A stretch of DNA of 64,000 bases from Lumbricus terrestris (taxonomy: Eukaryota > Annelida > Clitellata > Crassiclitellata > Lumbricidae). The notes beneath the pieces were generated by a model that was not told the origin of the DNA, did no database searches, and saw only the letters and a program-made list of their open reading frames with translations. This document shows, piece after piece, positions 1-10,622 of this stretch; within the stretch, counting starts at the first letter, position 1; every line of letters begins with the position of its first letter. The stretch spans positions 61,436,520 to 61,500,519 of the forward strand of contig OX457038.1 of NCBI GenBank assembly GCA_949752735.1, in the 5' to 3' direction. The position numbers and the translations under genes are program-made.

Positions 1-118
1 TCATCTATGAAATGACAGTGTCGTTAAACATGCAACAACACACATAATTATTATATGGGAGCTCCTCTATCCGTCTCCTTGCTTTCCCACGAACATCTGA
101 AGACCGCTCTGTCTATAT

Positions 119-154
119 ATACAGGGTGCGCCATAAAAAAGGCGCACCCTGTAT
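119..154. repeat. Perfect inverted repeat resembling two fused transposon ends
   Basis: Two 14-base arms (119-132 and 141-154) pair perfectly around an 8-base A-rich loop. The arm core ACAGGGTGCGCC next to TA resembles a Tc1/mariner-type terminus, so this may be two ends left after an internal deletion. No transposase is present. The element identity is inference. Confidence 0.6.
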
Positions 155-724
155 GTACCAGCTGCATGTGGCATACCTTGGATCGGAATGCAAGTCTGTG
201 GTGAGTTAGTTTGTCCTTAAGCTGCACTTTCAGCGGCATAGGCCCTATATTCTTGCAAAGCAAAGCACACGGGTCCACGACCCGCAAGCACGGCCCTATG
301 GCCCCTACCGAGTCCCGACACCCGCCTTAGTACTATAGCTGTTCCGCCCCTCTGATCCTATGGTAATTCGACCCGGACACTACGGACTACTCTCACGGAC
401 AACCCTTCTAACTCAACGCAGCGCTCGTGAATAAGCTGGTGCCCCGCGCTTGGCTTTCGAGTGGCGCTTTAGAAATTTCGAGTTTACGATTACGATTACC
501 GTTGTTGTTGTTGTTGTTGTTGTACAACTCAGTGGGTCAGTTTTTGCAGGCATTCAGTTGAGACCATAAGCATGACAGCAGCGGCAGTTAGCCTATAGGC
601 CTATACGGTATAAAACGTTTGTCTCTGTCGTCATTTTAATTGGTGACGAGTGACTGCAGTATGTGGCCACCGATGCTTAACCTCTATACTACAATGTATT
701 TTTTTAAACTGACGCCATAGCATA
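155..724. other. Intergenic DNA without a recognisable gene
   Basis: I see no coding region here. The only structured feature is a short TTG microsatellite at about 501-523. Confidence 0.6.
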
Positions 725-1452
725 ATTGAAGGGCTTGGAGCAATAACAAGGTATGTCGCCATACCTATGTCTTGCGAAACAGTATGCCAGCGTGGCCGGA
801 AGACAGTAATCTATCTACCCTGTGAATTTTGCACAGATCTGAATACTTTTGAGCGTAATTTCGCAAAAAAATGTTATGTCGACATAATAGATCTATATGT
901 TAATGTTCCCCCGGCAGATTTCGTCCATATCTCTACTGCAATATCCCAGTATGACGACATACATTGTCTTGCTTCCTTTCAAACTTTGTGTCAAAGCCGA
1001 TGCAATAATGAGGTTTGTTGACATAACTCACCATTTGCATGCTAAATCATGCATGCACAATTCGCGACTGCGTAATAGAAACAGTTTGGTGCAATAACAA
1101 GGTAGGCCAATGTTGACTTGTACCAGATGACGTGTGTGGCATTGCAGCTAGAAAACACTTTGTCGACATAACCTGTTATTGCACCAGAAATTATACTAAT
1201 GGCTGAGTGTTCGTGTTGCAATAACACGATATGAAGCAAAATGTGTAAAAAATAATAATAATTTCATCTCTCGCATTGTATAATGTACCAATTTCGTTAA
1301 AAACAATTTTAAGGTACATATTGCTTAAAACAGCTTGTTGATATGTTGTCAAATGGCTTAGATACAGCAGATTGAAGTGCTAGATCTTTGAAGTCGTTTT
1401 CCCAAAACTCACGATTTCCGACATACCTTGTTATTGCTCCAAGCCCTTCAAT
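725..1452. mobile_element. Non-autonomous DNA transposon with 34-bp perfect terminal inverted repeats
   Basis: The 34 bases at 725-758 are the exact reverse complement of 1419-1452 (outer end ATTGAAGGGCTTGGAGCAAT). TA dinucleotides at 723-724 and 1453-1454 look like a TA target duplication. Inside, the terminal words recur in both orientations: GCAATAACAAGGTA-like copies near 1091, 1175 (reverse) and 1219, and GTCGACATAA near 877 and 1163. No transposase is visible; the short open frames inside are not convincing genes. The TA duplication suggests a Tc1/mariner-type partner, but this is inference. Confidence 0.85.
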
Positions 1453-1852
1453 TATATAATGGGTAAATCATACTAGACAGGCTACCCATCTCCGCTTCCG
1501 TCGAGCCAGTGTCATTCGATTTTTCAGCACTGCAAAGATCCGTGACTGCAACCTGGCTTGACTCGATGCGAAAAGCGCTAAGACTGATGGCTAGAGTTTG
1601 ATGCGTGAAATGAAATGTCTCAGCGAAGTCCCCGGACTCTGGGAACTCGGCTAGGGGAAGGGGGAAGGGATGTCTGGAACTGTCAGCGTCCGATCCGCTG
1701 AGATGAGTTGACGGACCGTGAGGGTAAGTCGGTCGGTCGGTCGGTCGGTCGGTCTGGGGATGAGAGGAAAAGATTAGGTCAATTGCACGGGACTTGGACA
1801 GTCCTGTTATATTGGCGGCAGGACATCGGAAAATGATTTAAGGCGAGAGGAC
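1453..1852. other. Intergenic DNA with a TCGG microsatellite
   Basis: There is no gene that I can support. About seven TCGG units lie at 1727-1755. Confidence 0.6.
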
Positions 1853-2000
1853 CAGGGATGCCACTCATAGCTTTTCCACCTAGATATAGGTTTCTTTGGT
1901 CTTGCCGAGATTTCTAGGCTTTTTTCCCGGATCTAGCTTTTTTCAGGTTTTTTCTCGTCTGATCTGACCTTTTTTTCGAAAATTGAGACTGGCATCCCTG
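1853..2000. mobile_element. Short hAT-like MITE (148 bp)
   Basis: The ends are inverted copies: CAGGGATGCCA at 1853 and TGGCATCCCTG ending at 2000, with partial pairing further in. CAGGG termini are typical of hAT elements. No clear 8-bp target duplication remains. The inside is rich in T runs and has no coding potential. Confidence 0.6.
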
Positions 2001-2416
2001 AAGTCGGTTATCGCATAGATCTAATTTTAATTCAGTTGCTTTAATCGACTGTCATCTTGATGACTGATTGCAATTCAGTCGTATTATCTTAAATTCTTTA
2101 CAATGTCTTCAGTTTAAAAGAATATAGGCCTAGTGGAAAAAAATAAAAATCGCCGGTGCCGCGCGGCGCCCCCCCCCGAAGACTGCGGTACCATAGGCAA
2201 CTGCCTACTTTGCCTATGCCTAGGGCCGGGTCAGGTCGTATAGCATTTTTAATTTTAATTCGTTTATATTTTTCCTATAACGCCACACAGCCCCTAATAT
2301 TCTGTTCGATTCCGATTTCCGTTTTTAACTAACTGTTCTTTCAACTTTATTATTTTTTGAAGTATTATTCGGTTCCAACTCACTTATAATTCTCTATCAG
2401 CCTTAATTGTTAAGGT

Positions 2417-2522
2417 CTACACGTCAAAAATTATTGTAATAATAACGATAATAATTATAATAATGATAATGAAATAATAATAGTGATTATAATTATAAAA
2501 TAATAATAACAACAACAACAAC

Positions 2523-2608
<86 letters not shown>

Positions 2609-2710
2609 TAATGAAATTAATGATGGTGGCATTGATGGTGATGGTGATGATGATCATTATGACGACGACGACGATGATTATGATTTGATCATAATCATCG
2701 TCGTCGATCA
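2417..2710. repeat. Compound trinucleotide microsatellite
   Basis: A long, nearly pure ATA/TAA tract at about 2505-2605 is followed by GAT and GAC triplets to 2710. The Leu-, Ile- or Tyr-rich open frames across it are artefacts of the repeat. The flanks from 2001 to 3177 hold no gene. Confidence 0.9.
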
Positions 2711-2879
2711 TTTTGTTTGATCATAATGAATTTACATAAATGCATGCCTGTGTGTCTGCATGACATTGTGTGAGCGTCTGTACTGGTTGATTGTTCCGCA
2801 TGAATGAATCGCGCCCAATCGCACGTGACGATCTGAAATTGAACTCTCGCTTGATCTGCCATCAAGATTCATCTTCCAT

Positions 2880-2952
2880 CAAGCAGACAGATCAACGGAC
2901 AGAAAGACAGACAGACACACACACACACACAGAAACACAGACAGACACATAG
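2880..2952. repeat. CAGA/CA simple repeat
   Basis: Alternating CAGA and CA units form a short low-complexity tract with no coding value. Confidence 0.8.
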
Positions 2953-3620
2953 TCAAAACACAGAGACCTAATCGACATCAGATCGGCGCAGAGGCATGCA
3001 GGCAGGCGGATAGTGAGGCATACCGAGACAGGCATGCAGCTAGGCAATCTGTCTCGGAGCGACCTGCCATAATTTTGTTATGGGATGGTAGAACTCAACT
3101 TCCTTGATGCCTGTTTCATTGTTTCTTTCCTTCTTCTTTATTCTCTTCTCCAAGTGCTGCTGTCTCTGTTTCCCCCCCAGTGGCGCAACCAGGGGGGGTG
3201 CTGGGGGGTGCTTGAGCACCCCCGGGGCTAAAAAGGTGACCCACACAATTTTTCCAAATCCGATGAGTTTTTGTGGGGTGGGGTGGGGTGGGGGGGTAGG
3301 GGTCTTTCGCTCTTTCAGTATTTCAGATTACACAATGAAGCAAGTTCCTTCATTCTTAAGTAACTTAGTCAAATTCATGGTTCATAAAGCACTGGATTTC
3401 AGTGTTTAGCTGGTCTACCTGAGTTTGTCTGGGGCTCGAGAATTTGTCCAGTGATGAATTAAAAGTGCTAGCGATATGCCTATGTCTTTACATTACAGTG
3501 TCTCATCAATTTATTGATGATATGTTACGACATAATTGATAATACCGTGTGTGCTATTTTATAAAGGCCTAATTAATAATTGTTTTCTTCAAATTAGTAT
3601 TATAATGATATATAGCTATT

Positions 3621-4924
3621 CAACTTTGTTTAATCTAGACATTTCCAGCGGAAAAAGCGCCCAGAAACGAAAATTTTCCCCAGAAAATTTGACAAAATGA
3701 TAGTAGTTTTTAGTTGCTGTTTATTATATTGTATTACATAAACTGCCATATTATACCATGATCTTATTTCCTACTATATAATTATAATTGTATTATTTAT
3801 TATTATTGTATAATTATGATACCATCGTATGCTACTATAATGTGCACAACTTGCTGCCATGGGTGGATATTTAGGGCGATAGGGGAGACGTAAGTAATTG
3901 CGAGGCAATAGGCCTACTCTGAAGTTTTAAACCCCAAAGTTCGTGGTAAGGGAATGGAGATGGTTATATCCCCCAATATGTCATAAATAGTTCATAAATA
4001 TTATTAAAAATTTCTCAGTGTTATCCGCTGTTTACCCATATACAATGAACAATTTTTTTAAGACGACAGTCTAAAATGCTGTCATTACAGTGTGTGTAAA
4101 TTTTAAAAATTCGTAATTAAACGATGGGAGGAGACATTTGATTGAAATCTTATATTACGTCTCTGAGCACTAAAATCATGAGTTATTTTGTAGAAAATGA
4201 CAGCTTTAAAAGTCACGGTGCACTGTGCAAATCCAAATATTTTAAGTAATTGTGAGGCAACATTCAGAAATTTTAAAATAAAATCTATTACTATCAGCAT
4301 TGAAAATGAGTAATTTTATTAAGATGACAGCTTAAAAGCGTACCATTACAGTATGGAAATAAAAAATTAAGCAATGGGGAGGGGCATTGAAGTCTTACGC
4401 AATGTCTTTCAGCAACGAAATCATGATAAATTTCGTTAAAATGACAGGGCTCTATAATGATGCCACTGCAGTGTGGACATAAAAAAATCTATGTTGGGGA
4501 GGAGGCTCATCCTCTGCCCAAACCCCTTCCCCTGCTATGCCTATGTTGACAACTGAAATCACTCCTTTTTTTATCAGCAATGAAGTCATGGAGTTATTTT
4601 TGCTAGACATCTTAAAATGGTACCAAAATAAACGTGGAAACTCGGAAAAATGACTTTTGTTATGATTGTGAAGTTTAGACCACTCTTATCAGCACTGAAA
4701 TAGTAGGCCTATAGCAATTTTGCTTTAGATGGCAGCTTAAAATGCTGCCATTGCAGTGTGGAAATTAGACAAGTTCTTATGTGGAGGGGCACATCCCCTT
4801 CCAAAGCCCCTGCCCTTTTTCGTCGGATGCTCGCTTTTCCATAGAAACCTTGATTACCAGAAAAAGGGTCTATAATCACTAGATAAAACACTGGTTATTG
4901 GGTGAGGGGCTAGATCAAACACTG
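3621..4924 (-). mobile_element. Transposon with ~150-bp internal tandem repeats, copy 1
   Basis: The left end reads GTTTAATCTAGACAT (about 3628) and the right end CTAGATCAAACACTG (to 4924), matching the ends of related copies at 16,307-17,626 and about 46,280-47,118. The inside is made of degenerate tandem units that share phrases such as AAGATGACAGCTTAAAA and CATTACAGT. These units run in the opposite orientation to the other two copies. No protein is encoded. Exact left boundary is uncertain by about 10 bases. Confidence 0.6.
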
Positions 4925-5109
4925 GTTATCATTTCTGCAACTCACGAGCTATATATAGGCCTAGGTCCAAGACCCTTTGACTCAGTGGCGGCGCCAGGTC
5001 TAAAATTTCGGCAGGTCGCGTCGGGGTCATGGGACTATTTGGCAGGTCGAAGAAATTGATGATTCTTGTTACATTTTTAACGACATTGCCATATCAAAGA
5101 TGATTAGTG

Positions 5110-6091
5110 CCGCTCTCCTCTTTTATCTAGTCTTGGGACTGGCACTGGCAGAGAACAACCAGGGGCGAAATTGATGATTGAATTTGAAGCACATATATAT
5201 GCCATCTTCTTTAAGTTCTCTGCCCCTCGGCAAGTTTCAACTTCCAATGACGTCATTCTTCTTTTCTCTTCAGCTCGTTGTATCCGTCGGTCATCATCCA
5301 TCCCAGCATCTTCTGTCTCGGTCTTCCTCTCTTTCTCTTTCCTCCAATCTTTCTTCTATGATTTCTCTCAGGAGGGAGTCTGCTCTTAATATAATTATGT
5401 CCAATCCATTTCTTTTGCCTTTCTCTTAAAGTTATCATCAGCGATCTTTTTTCTCCTACTCTTTGCAGCTGCACCTCTTCACTCGTCACTCGCTCCGTTC
5501 AGCTCACCTTTTCCATCCTTCTCCATATCCTCAAAAGCTTCCAATCTCTCGATATCCGCTTTCCTGATTGTCCACGTCTCCGACCCATACAGTACCACAC
5601 TCCTTACGGGTACTTTGACAAGTCTTTTCTTTAGATCTTTGTTCGAACCTCCTCTCATCGACTCTTCTCTTTTCGTGAACGCATCTTTTCCCAATACTAT
5701 TCTTCGTTTTATATCACCATGGCATCTTGCATCCGTTGTTATCATACTTCCCAAGTAGCAGAAGCTCTTGATCTGTTTCACTTCCTCTCCATTTATTGTT
5801 ATTTCACTGCTATTGTCTCCAAATCCCTCCACTTATCTTCATAATCTTTGTGTTTCCGATATTTAACTTCATGTTGTATTTTAGCACAGAATACATAAAG
5901 CGTATGTATTCTGTGATTTTAGTGAGCGTAAGTGAGGTCCTGTTTAGTTGATCCATCAATTTTAGCAGCACCTCGGCCCCCTCCTGTGTGATCGCCAGCA
6001 TTACTTGGTCGTAGGCGAATCTTATGGCTCCTGTTCTCTTACAGTGTATGAGTATTCCACCCACTTTTATACCCTCTCCTGTCTGTTCCAT
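5110..6091 (-). pseudogene. Decayed non-LTR retrotransposon reverse transcriptase (3' part)
   Basis: Three overlapping frames on the - strand (6091-5810, 5832-5479, 5489-5253) together match the end of a LINE reverse transcriptase. The first has a degraded catalytic box, IRFAYDQVML, where these proteins normally carry two adjacent aspartates, followed by KLNIGNTKIM (thumb region). The second has FCYLGSMIT and VLYGSETWTIRKADIERLEA. The third has GHNYIKSR and KRGRPRQKMLGWM, typical of the extreme C-terminus. The frame shifts, the loss of one catalytic aspartate and a palindromic insertion at 5885-5915 show it is dead. The clade is not certain. Confidence 0.8.
5885..5915. repeat. 13-bp-arm hairpin inside the LINE relic
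   Basis: CACAGAATACATA (5885-5897) pairs perfectly with 5903-5915 around the loop AAGCG. It interrupts the reverse-transcriptase relic just before the KLNIGNTKIM motif. A close relative with the same loop sits at 19,346-19,378. Confidence 0.85.
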
Positions 6092-6098
6092 TGCCTCT

Positions 6099-6321
6099 TG
6101 TTTGTTTGTATGCGCACTTGTTATAGCGCCCCTTCAAGCTCGCTACTCAGAGGCGCTCCCGACTACAGAGCGGACACTGCATCGGAGTTTCACGCCGAAG
6201 CGCTGAGCAATTGTGAGTGAAGGACTTGCCCAAGGTCCTTACGCGGCGACTTGAGGTGGATTCGAACCTCGAACCTTCCGGCTTCAAGGCGGCGACGCCA
6301 CCACTACACCACCGCGCCCCA
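6099..6321 (-). mobile_element. tRNA-derived SINE, copy 1
   Basis: Read on the - strand from 6321, this begins TGGGGCGCGGTGGTGTAGTG, with an A box (TGGTGTAGTGG) and a B box (GGTTCGAATCC) as in an RNA polymerase III promoter, then a non-tRNA body ending near GGCGCTATAACAAG. It aligns along its length with 44,931-45,146 on the + strand, apart from a small insertion after the B box. Two such copies at unrelated sites support a SINE rather than a tRNA gene. Confidence 0.82.
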
Positions 6322-6570
6322 CAATTGTATTAGTTCTTCTATGTATATGTTAAAGATGCGGGTATCCTTGCCTCACTCCCTACCAATAACTCCCTCCCTT
6401 GAGAGCACTCCCATCCTATTCTTATTCGCACTGTTTGATTAATATATAGGTTTCCTATAAACCTTCTGCCCCATGGGCCTAGATCTATACATTTACCTAC
6501 TATAGATAAGATCAGGCGAACAAGTTAGTAATTTGAATCTAATAATTGCACGACAACACAAGTGATCTTG

Positions 6571-7006
6571 GGGGCCGTCCATAAAGTACGTCACGCTATT
6601 TTTGACCATTTTTGACCCCCCCTCCCCCATGTCACAAACTGTCACAAATCTCGGAACCCCCCCTAAAGTACGTCACACTTTCGGAAAAAAATTTAAATAC
6701 AACCATTTACCTAACCCTCTAAACCCTAGGATACTATCCCTAATCCCTCTGATAGTGACGTGTGTCCATAAACGCTTTGATAGTGACGGGAAATCAACTT
6801 TTATCCTGCCAGGCCGGGTTTTAGACACGCCTGGCCGGGCTGGATCGGATTTTAGGTAGCCTACTAAGAACAACAAAAATAATAAAGAATTTAAAAAATA
6901 AATGTGTGACGTCACACATGGCCTGACCCCCTCCCCCCTGTCACAAACTGTCACACTTTCTTACACCCCCTCCCCCTGGAGCGTGACGTACTTTATGGAC
7001 GGCCCC
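6571..7006. mobile_element. MITE with GGGGCCGTCCATAAAGTACG termini, copy 1
   Basis: The ends are perfect inverted repeats over more than 25 bases, starting at 6571 and ending at 7006, flanked by TTG on both sides (possible 3-bp duplication). A second copy lies at 9268-9703. The body contains GTCACAAACTGTCACA words in both halves and no coding region. The superfamily is not assigned. Confidence 0.82.
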
Positions 7007-7490
7007 TTGTAGACGAGGGAAATGTTGATTTTTCATTTAAAACTCTTAAATAACTATAATGTAAAAAGATATTAAAAATTCCCAAAAAATTTAGGCAGGT
7101 CATTAGGCAGGTCGTGAGCAAAATAGGCAGGTCAAATGACCTGCCGCGACCTGCCCTAGCGCCGCCACTGCTTTGACTCATCTAAAAAAATTATGAGAAA
7201 GGACATTTTTGAAAGCTTAAACCATGTTTTTCAGAAGTTTTCATGACTTCATCGCTCATAAATACAGCTGGCAAACAAAGGCCTGAAACGTGCTCTATAG
7301 CTGATGTCAAACGTAAAAATGCGTTGGTTTCTGGGGCTCCGCCCCAGACCCTGCGGGGGAGCCTACGACGCTCCCCCAAAGCCCTAGTCGGCATTGGCTT
7401 CGTTCCTTCGGCACTCGCTGCTTTGCACCTTCGGCACTTACAAAAATAATTCTGAGCACCCCCCAGGAAAATGTTCTGGTTGCGCCCCTG

Positions 7491-8428
7491 TTCCCCCCGA
7501 TCCTGTAGGCCTATCGTTTTCCATCGACCTTTCAATAAGCAAGTTCGACATCTAAATGTCGATCGGCTATCGGAAGTGTAGACGCTGCATTAAACTTTTT
7601 GAGACTAATAAATGGTTTAGATGATTTAGTGATTTTAGTCGGTATCACCGTTGCTACAACTTGTATTTGTTAGAGTAGGTTGATTGATTGATTGTAAATG
7701 TCAAACTTCGCAAACTTAGACTCGCGCTGCGTGTTTAGGCCCACCATTGCCACATTGTGGTAGCATGACCTTGACCGCGCAGACGCGCACACGATAATAT
7801 TGTCGATCCAGCTTATTGTCCGTGTTCACCAGTCGAACGTAATGAAATGCGGCGTATTGTGCATGTGAATATTTCAAACGAACCAGACAAGACCAGTCAC
7901 TATTTTGTTACATTTTCGTACATATAGGCCTACAACAAGTATAAAAATTAAAAATAGAACCATGTATATTGTATAATAATAGTAGGCTATGTACAGTGTA
8001 CACATTGGGTGGTGTATGCATTTAATACTGGCTGTATCAACTGCGGTTCTAATCCTGAAGTCAAATAGGTTGGCTGACATGAGCGCCATTTTGTTTCACT
8101 GCATGTTGAGCTTGAGCTCGTAGCGATCATTAATGTTTGCCAAAATAGCATTCTATACTTTGTTATACTGGTGCCTCTTATAAATAACGAGGACAACATT
8201 CCGGATAAAGCGATAACTGGCTTCATCCTGAAGTAAGGAAATCCAATTAAGCTGGTCCCATGTGTGTTTGCGACGAAGGCTTATTAAAATACACGACGGT
8301 CAAGAAGACCGTAAAAAACTCATTCCCTTCCTGCTATAACGTTCTTTGATCTCATCCTTCCCACACCTAGGCCTATAATTAAGACTGCCCTTCACTCCTT
8401 TACGCATAGAAACCCGTACTTGTGTACT
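7491..8428. other. Intergenic DNA without a recognisable gene
   Basis: I see short open frames only and no repeat structure that I can define. Confidence 0.5.
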
Positions 8429-9130
8429 AAGCAAGTCATTCTGCAGTAGCTTGTTAAAGACGGATTTGCTTAAGCAGGTCATTCTGCAGTAGCTTGTTAC
8501 AGACAGATTTGCTTAAGCAAGTCATTCTGCAGTATCTTGTTAAAGACGGATTTGCTTAAGCAAGTCATTCTGCGGTAACTTGTTAAAGACGGCTTTGCTT
8601 AAGCAAGTCATTCTGCAGTAGCTTGAGACGGATTTGCTTAAGCAGGTCATTCTGCAGTCTATAGCTTGTTAAAGACGAATTTGCTTAAGCAAGTCGTTCT
8701 GCAGTAACTTGTTAAAGACGGCTTTGCTTAAGCAAGTCATTCTGCAGTAGCTTGTTAAAGACGGCTTTGCTTAAGCAAGTCATTCTGCAGTAGCTTGTTA
8801 AAGACGGCTTTGCTTAAGCAAGTCGTTCTGCAGTAGCTTGTTAAAGACGGCTTTGCTTAAGCAAGTCATTCTGCAGTAGCTTGTTAAGGACGGATTTGCT
8901 TAAGCAACTAAAGCAAGTCATTCTGCAGTAACTTGTTAAGGACGGATTTGCTTAAGCAAGTCGTTCTGCAGTAGCTTGTTTAAGACGGATTTGCTTAAGC
9001 AAGTCATTCTGCAGTAGCTTGTTAAAGACGGATTTGCGCAAGTCGTTCTGCAGTAACTTGTTAAAGACGGCGTTGCTTAAGCAAGTCGTTCTGCAGTAAC
9101 TTGTTAAAGACGGCATTGCTTAAGCAAGTA
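8429..9130. repeat. 43-bp satellite array, about 16 units
   Basis: The unit is about 43 bp (AAGCAAGTCATTCTGCAGTA, then GCTTGTTAAAGACGG, then a TTTGCTT end). Each unit junction makes the palindrome TTGCTTAAGCAA, and each unit carries a PstI site, CTGCAG. Variants alternate at a few positions (CATT/CGTT, GATTTG/GCTTTG), and a few units are shortened or extended. No coding potential is apparent. Confidence 0.93.
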
Positions 9131-9267
9131 GTTTTATGTATGAATAAATGTGCTTGATGCATTTCGTAATCAATTTTTGTATGTAGTAGGTCTAGGCCTA
9201 CCTTATAGCTACACTGAGAATATAGGCCTATGCAAATTTAGAGATATATCATTATTGCAGTATTGTA

Positions 9268-9703
9268 GGGAGCCGTCCACAAAGTACGTCACGCTATTTT
9301 TGACCATTTTTGACCCCCTCCCCCTGTCACAAACTGTCACAAATCTCGGACCCCTCCCTAAAGTACGTCACACTTTCGAACAAAAAATTTAAAAACATAA
9401 CCATTTACCTAACCCTCTAAACCCTAGGATACTATCCCTAATTCCTCTGATAGTGACGTGTGTCCCTAAACGCTTTGATAGTGATGGGAAATCAACTTTT
9501 ATCCCGCCAGGCCGGGTTTTAGACACGCCTGGCTGGGCCGGGTCGGATTTTAGGTACTAAGAAAAAAATATATAAAAGAATTTAAAAAATAAATGTGTGA
9601 CGTCACACATGGCCTGATCCCCCTCCCCCCTGTCACAAACTGTCACACTTTCTTACACCCCCTCGATCCCCTCCCGGAGCGTGACGTACTTTATGGACGG
9701 CCC
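9268..9703. mobile_element. MITE with GGGCCGTCC termini, copy 2
   Basis: This aligns along its whole length with 6571-7006, including the terminal CCGTCCACAAAGTACGTCAC and its inverted partner ending at 9703. The copies differ at scattered positions and small indels, so both are probably not very recent. The target duplication is unclear. Confidence 0.82.
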
Positions 9704-9725
9704 TATGCTGCATTGTTATATAATT

Positions 9726-10331
9726 ATACTAGATGTGTTACCCGGCGTTGCCCGGGAAATTTATGGTTTTCAACACTACTCCTCTAGGGTACCCAGCGTT
9801 GATCGCTAAATTTCGGGCTTACGGTAACCCTCCACCCCACCCTGCTTCCCCCAAAAGCCAAGCATGACCCGTCCCTGAGGGGCGGTTGTGTGTGGTGATT
9901 GTGGCCTAGCCTAATAAATTATTGCAGGTTGTCTGTTCTGTTAGTATAGTTAATATTTTTGTGATCTGCGTTCTTGTGAATATTATTGTTTCAACTGCAT
10001 AATTCAACTGCAAAATTGTACACTGTAACCGGTTTCGGTTTGTCAAACGGATTAGCGGAAATTATAATGGGGCTAGAATGACGTCATGCGGACTGTCGAC
10101 TCTTTATTAATGCGGCAGCGTGGATTATTGGCCTAAATCTGTCTTAAAACGCTAATAACTCTGGTTTTAAAGTGAATTAAAAACTGAAAATAGTCGCGTT
10201 GACTTTATAATTTGGGTAAGAATCAATTGCACACATTTTGTTAAACCGACACTCTTTCATTTCCGAGCCTATTCTGGGACGAAGAGTCAAAATGCTAAAA
10301 GGAACAAACTTTCAGACTTATAATATAGATA
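9726..10331 (+). repeat. Interspersed repeat starting ACCCGGCGTTGCCCGGGAAA, copy 1
   Basis: The start shares ACCCGGCGTTGCCCGGGAAA with a second copy at 43,696-44,588. The 3' parts also align: GGGTAAGAATC, the TTTCCGAG stretch, then GGACAAACTTT or GGAACAAACTTT followed by AT-rich DNA. No terminal inverted repeat or coding region was found, so the class is open. Confidence 0.6.
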
Positions 10332-10622
10332 CAAATAGTTTTCACATGCATGATACATGTAGGGATTGTAGGCTATATATTTATGTTGCGGCCCGCAGCC
10401 ATTGTAAATTTTAAAATGTGGCCTACATGATGACTTGAGTTTGAGACCACTGCTCTAGTCTATGCACTGAGTAAACTAAGGGTCCATGTGTTGCTCTCTG
10501 AGGATCTGCAAGACAGTTACATTTGACCACGCTATGGTTGTGAGTGCTTCTCAAACGGGATACCTGCCCGACGACGATGAGTGATGACGCTGCTTGTGCG
10601 GTGGAAAGGGCAGCTATAGGTA

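Larger units (their letters stand above)
4983..7170. mobile_element. hAT-like transposon nested inside the outer hAT element
   Basis: The left end CAGTGGCGGCGCCAGG and the right end GCGCCGCCACTG are flanked by a perfect 8-bp duplication, CTTTGACT (4975-4982 and 7171-7178). Just inside the ends, copies of GGCAGGTC form a subterminal repeat. The same terminus marks two small copies at 20,154-20,373 and 38,971-39,243. The inside holds a LINE relic, a SINE and a MITE, so this element served as a target at least three times. No hAT transposase is seen. Confidence 0.88.
3178..7490. mobile_element. hAT-like DNA transposon, outer member of a nested stack
   Basis: The left end CAGTGGCGCAACCAGG matches the reverse complement of the right end, CTGGTTGCGCCCCTG (closing at 7490), with a mismatch near the tip. 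The same 8 bases, TTCCCCCC, flank both sides (3170-3177 and 7491-7498), as expected of a hAT target duplication, although a C-rich octamer is a weaker proof than a complex one. The 4.3 kb consists largely of later insertions: a tandem-repeat element (about 3621-4924) and a second hAT (4983-7170). No hAT transposase was found inside, so the element is non-autonomous or decayed. Confidence 0.8.

Noticed and set aside
8429..9130. CRISPR-like array
   Set aside because: Units are contiguous without distinct spacers, and the DNA is clearly animal; this is a satellite.
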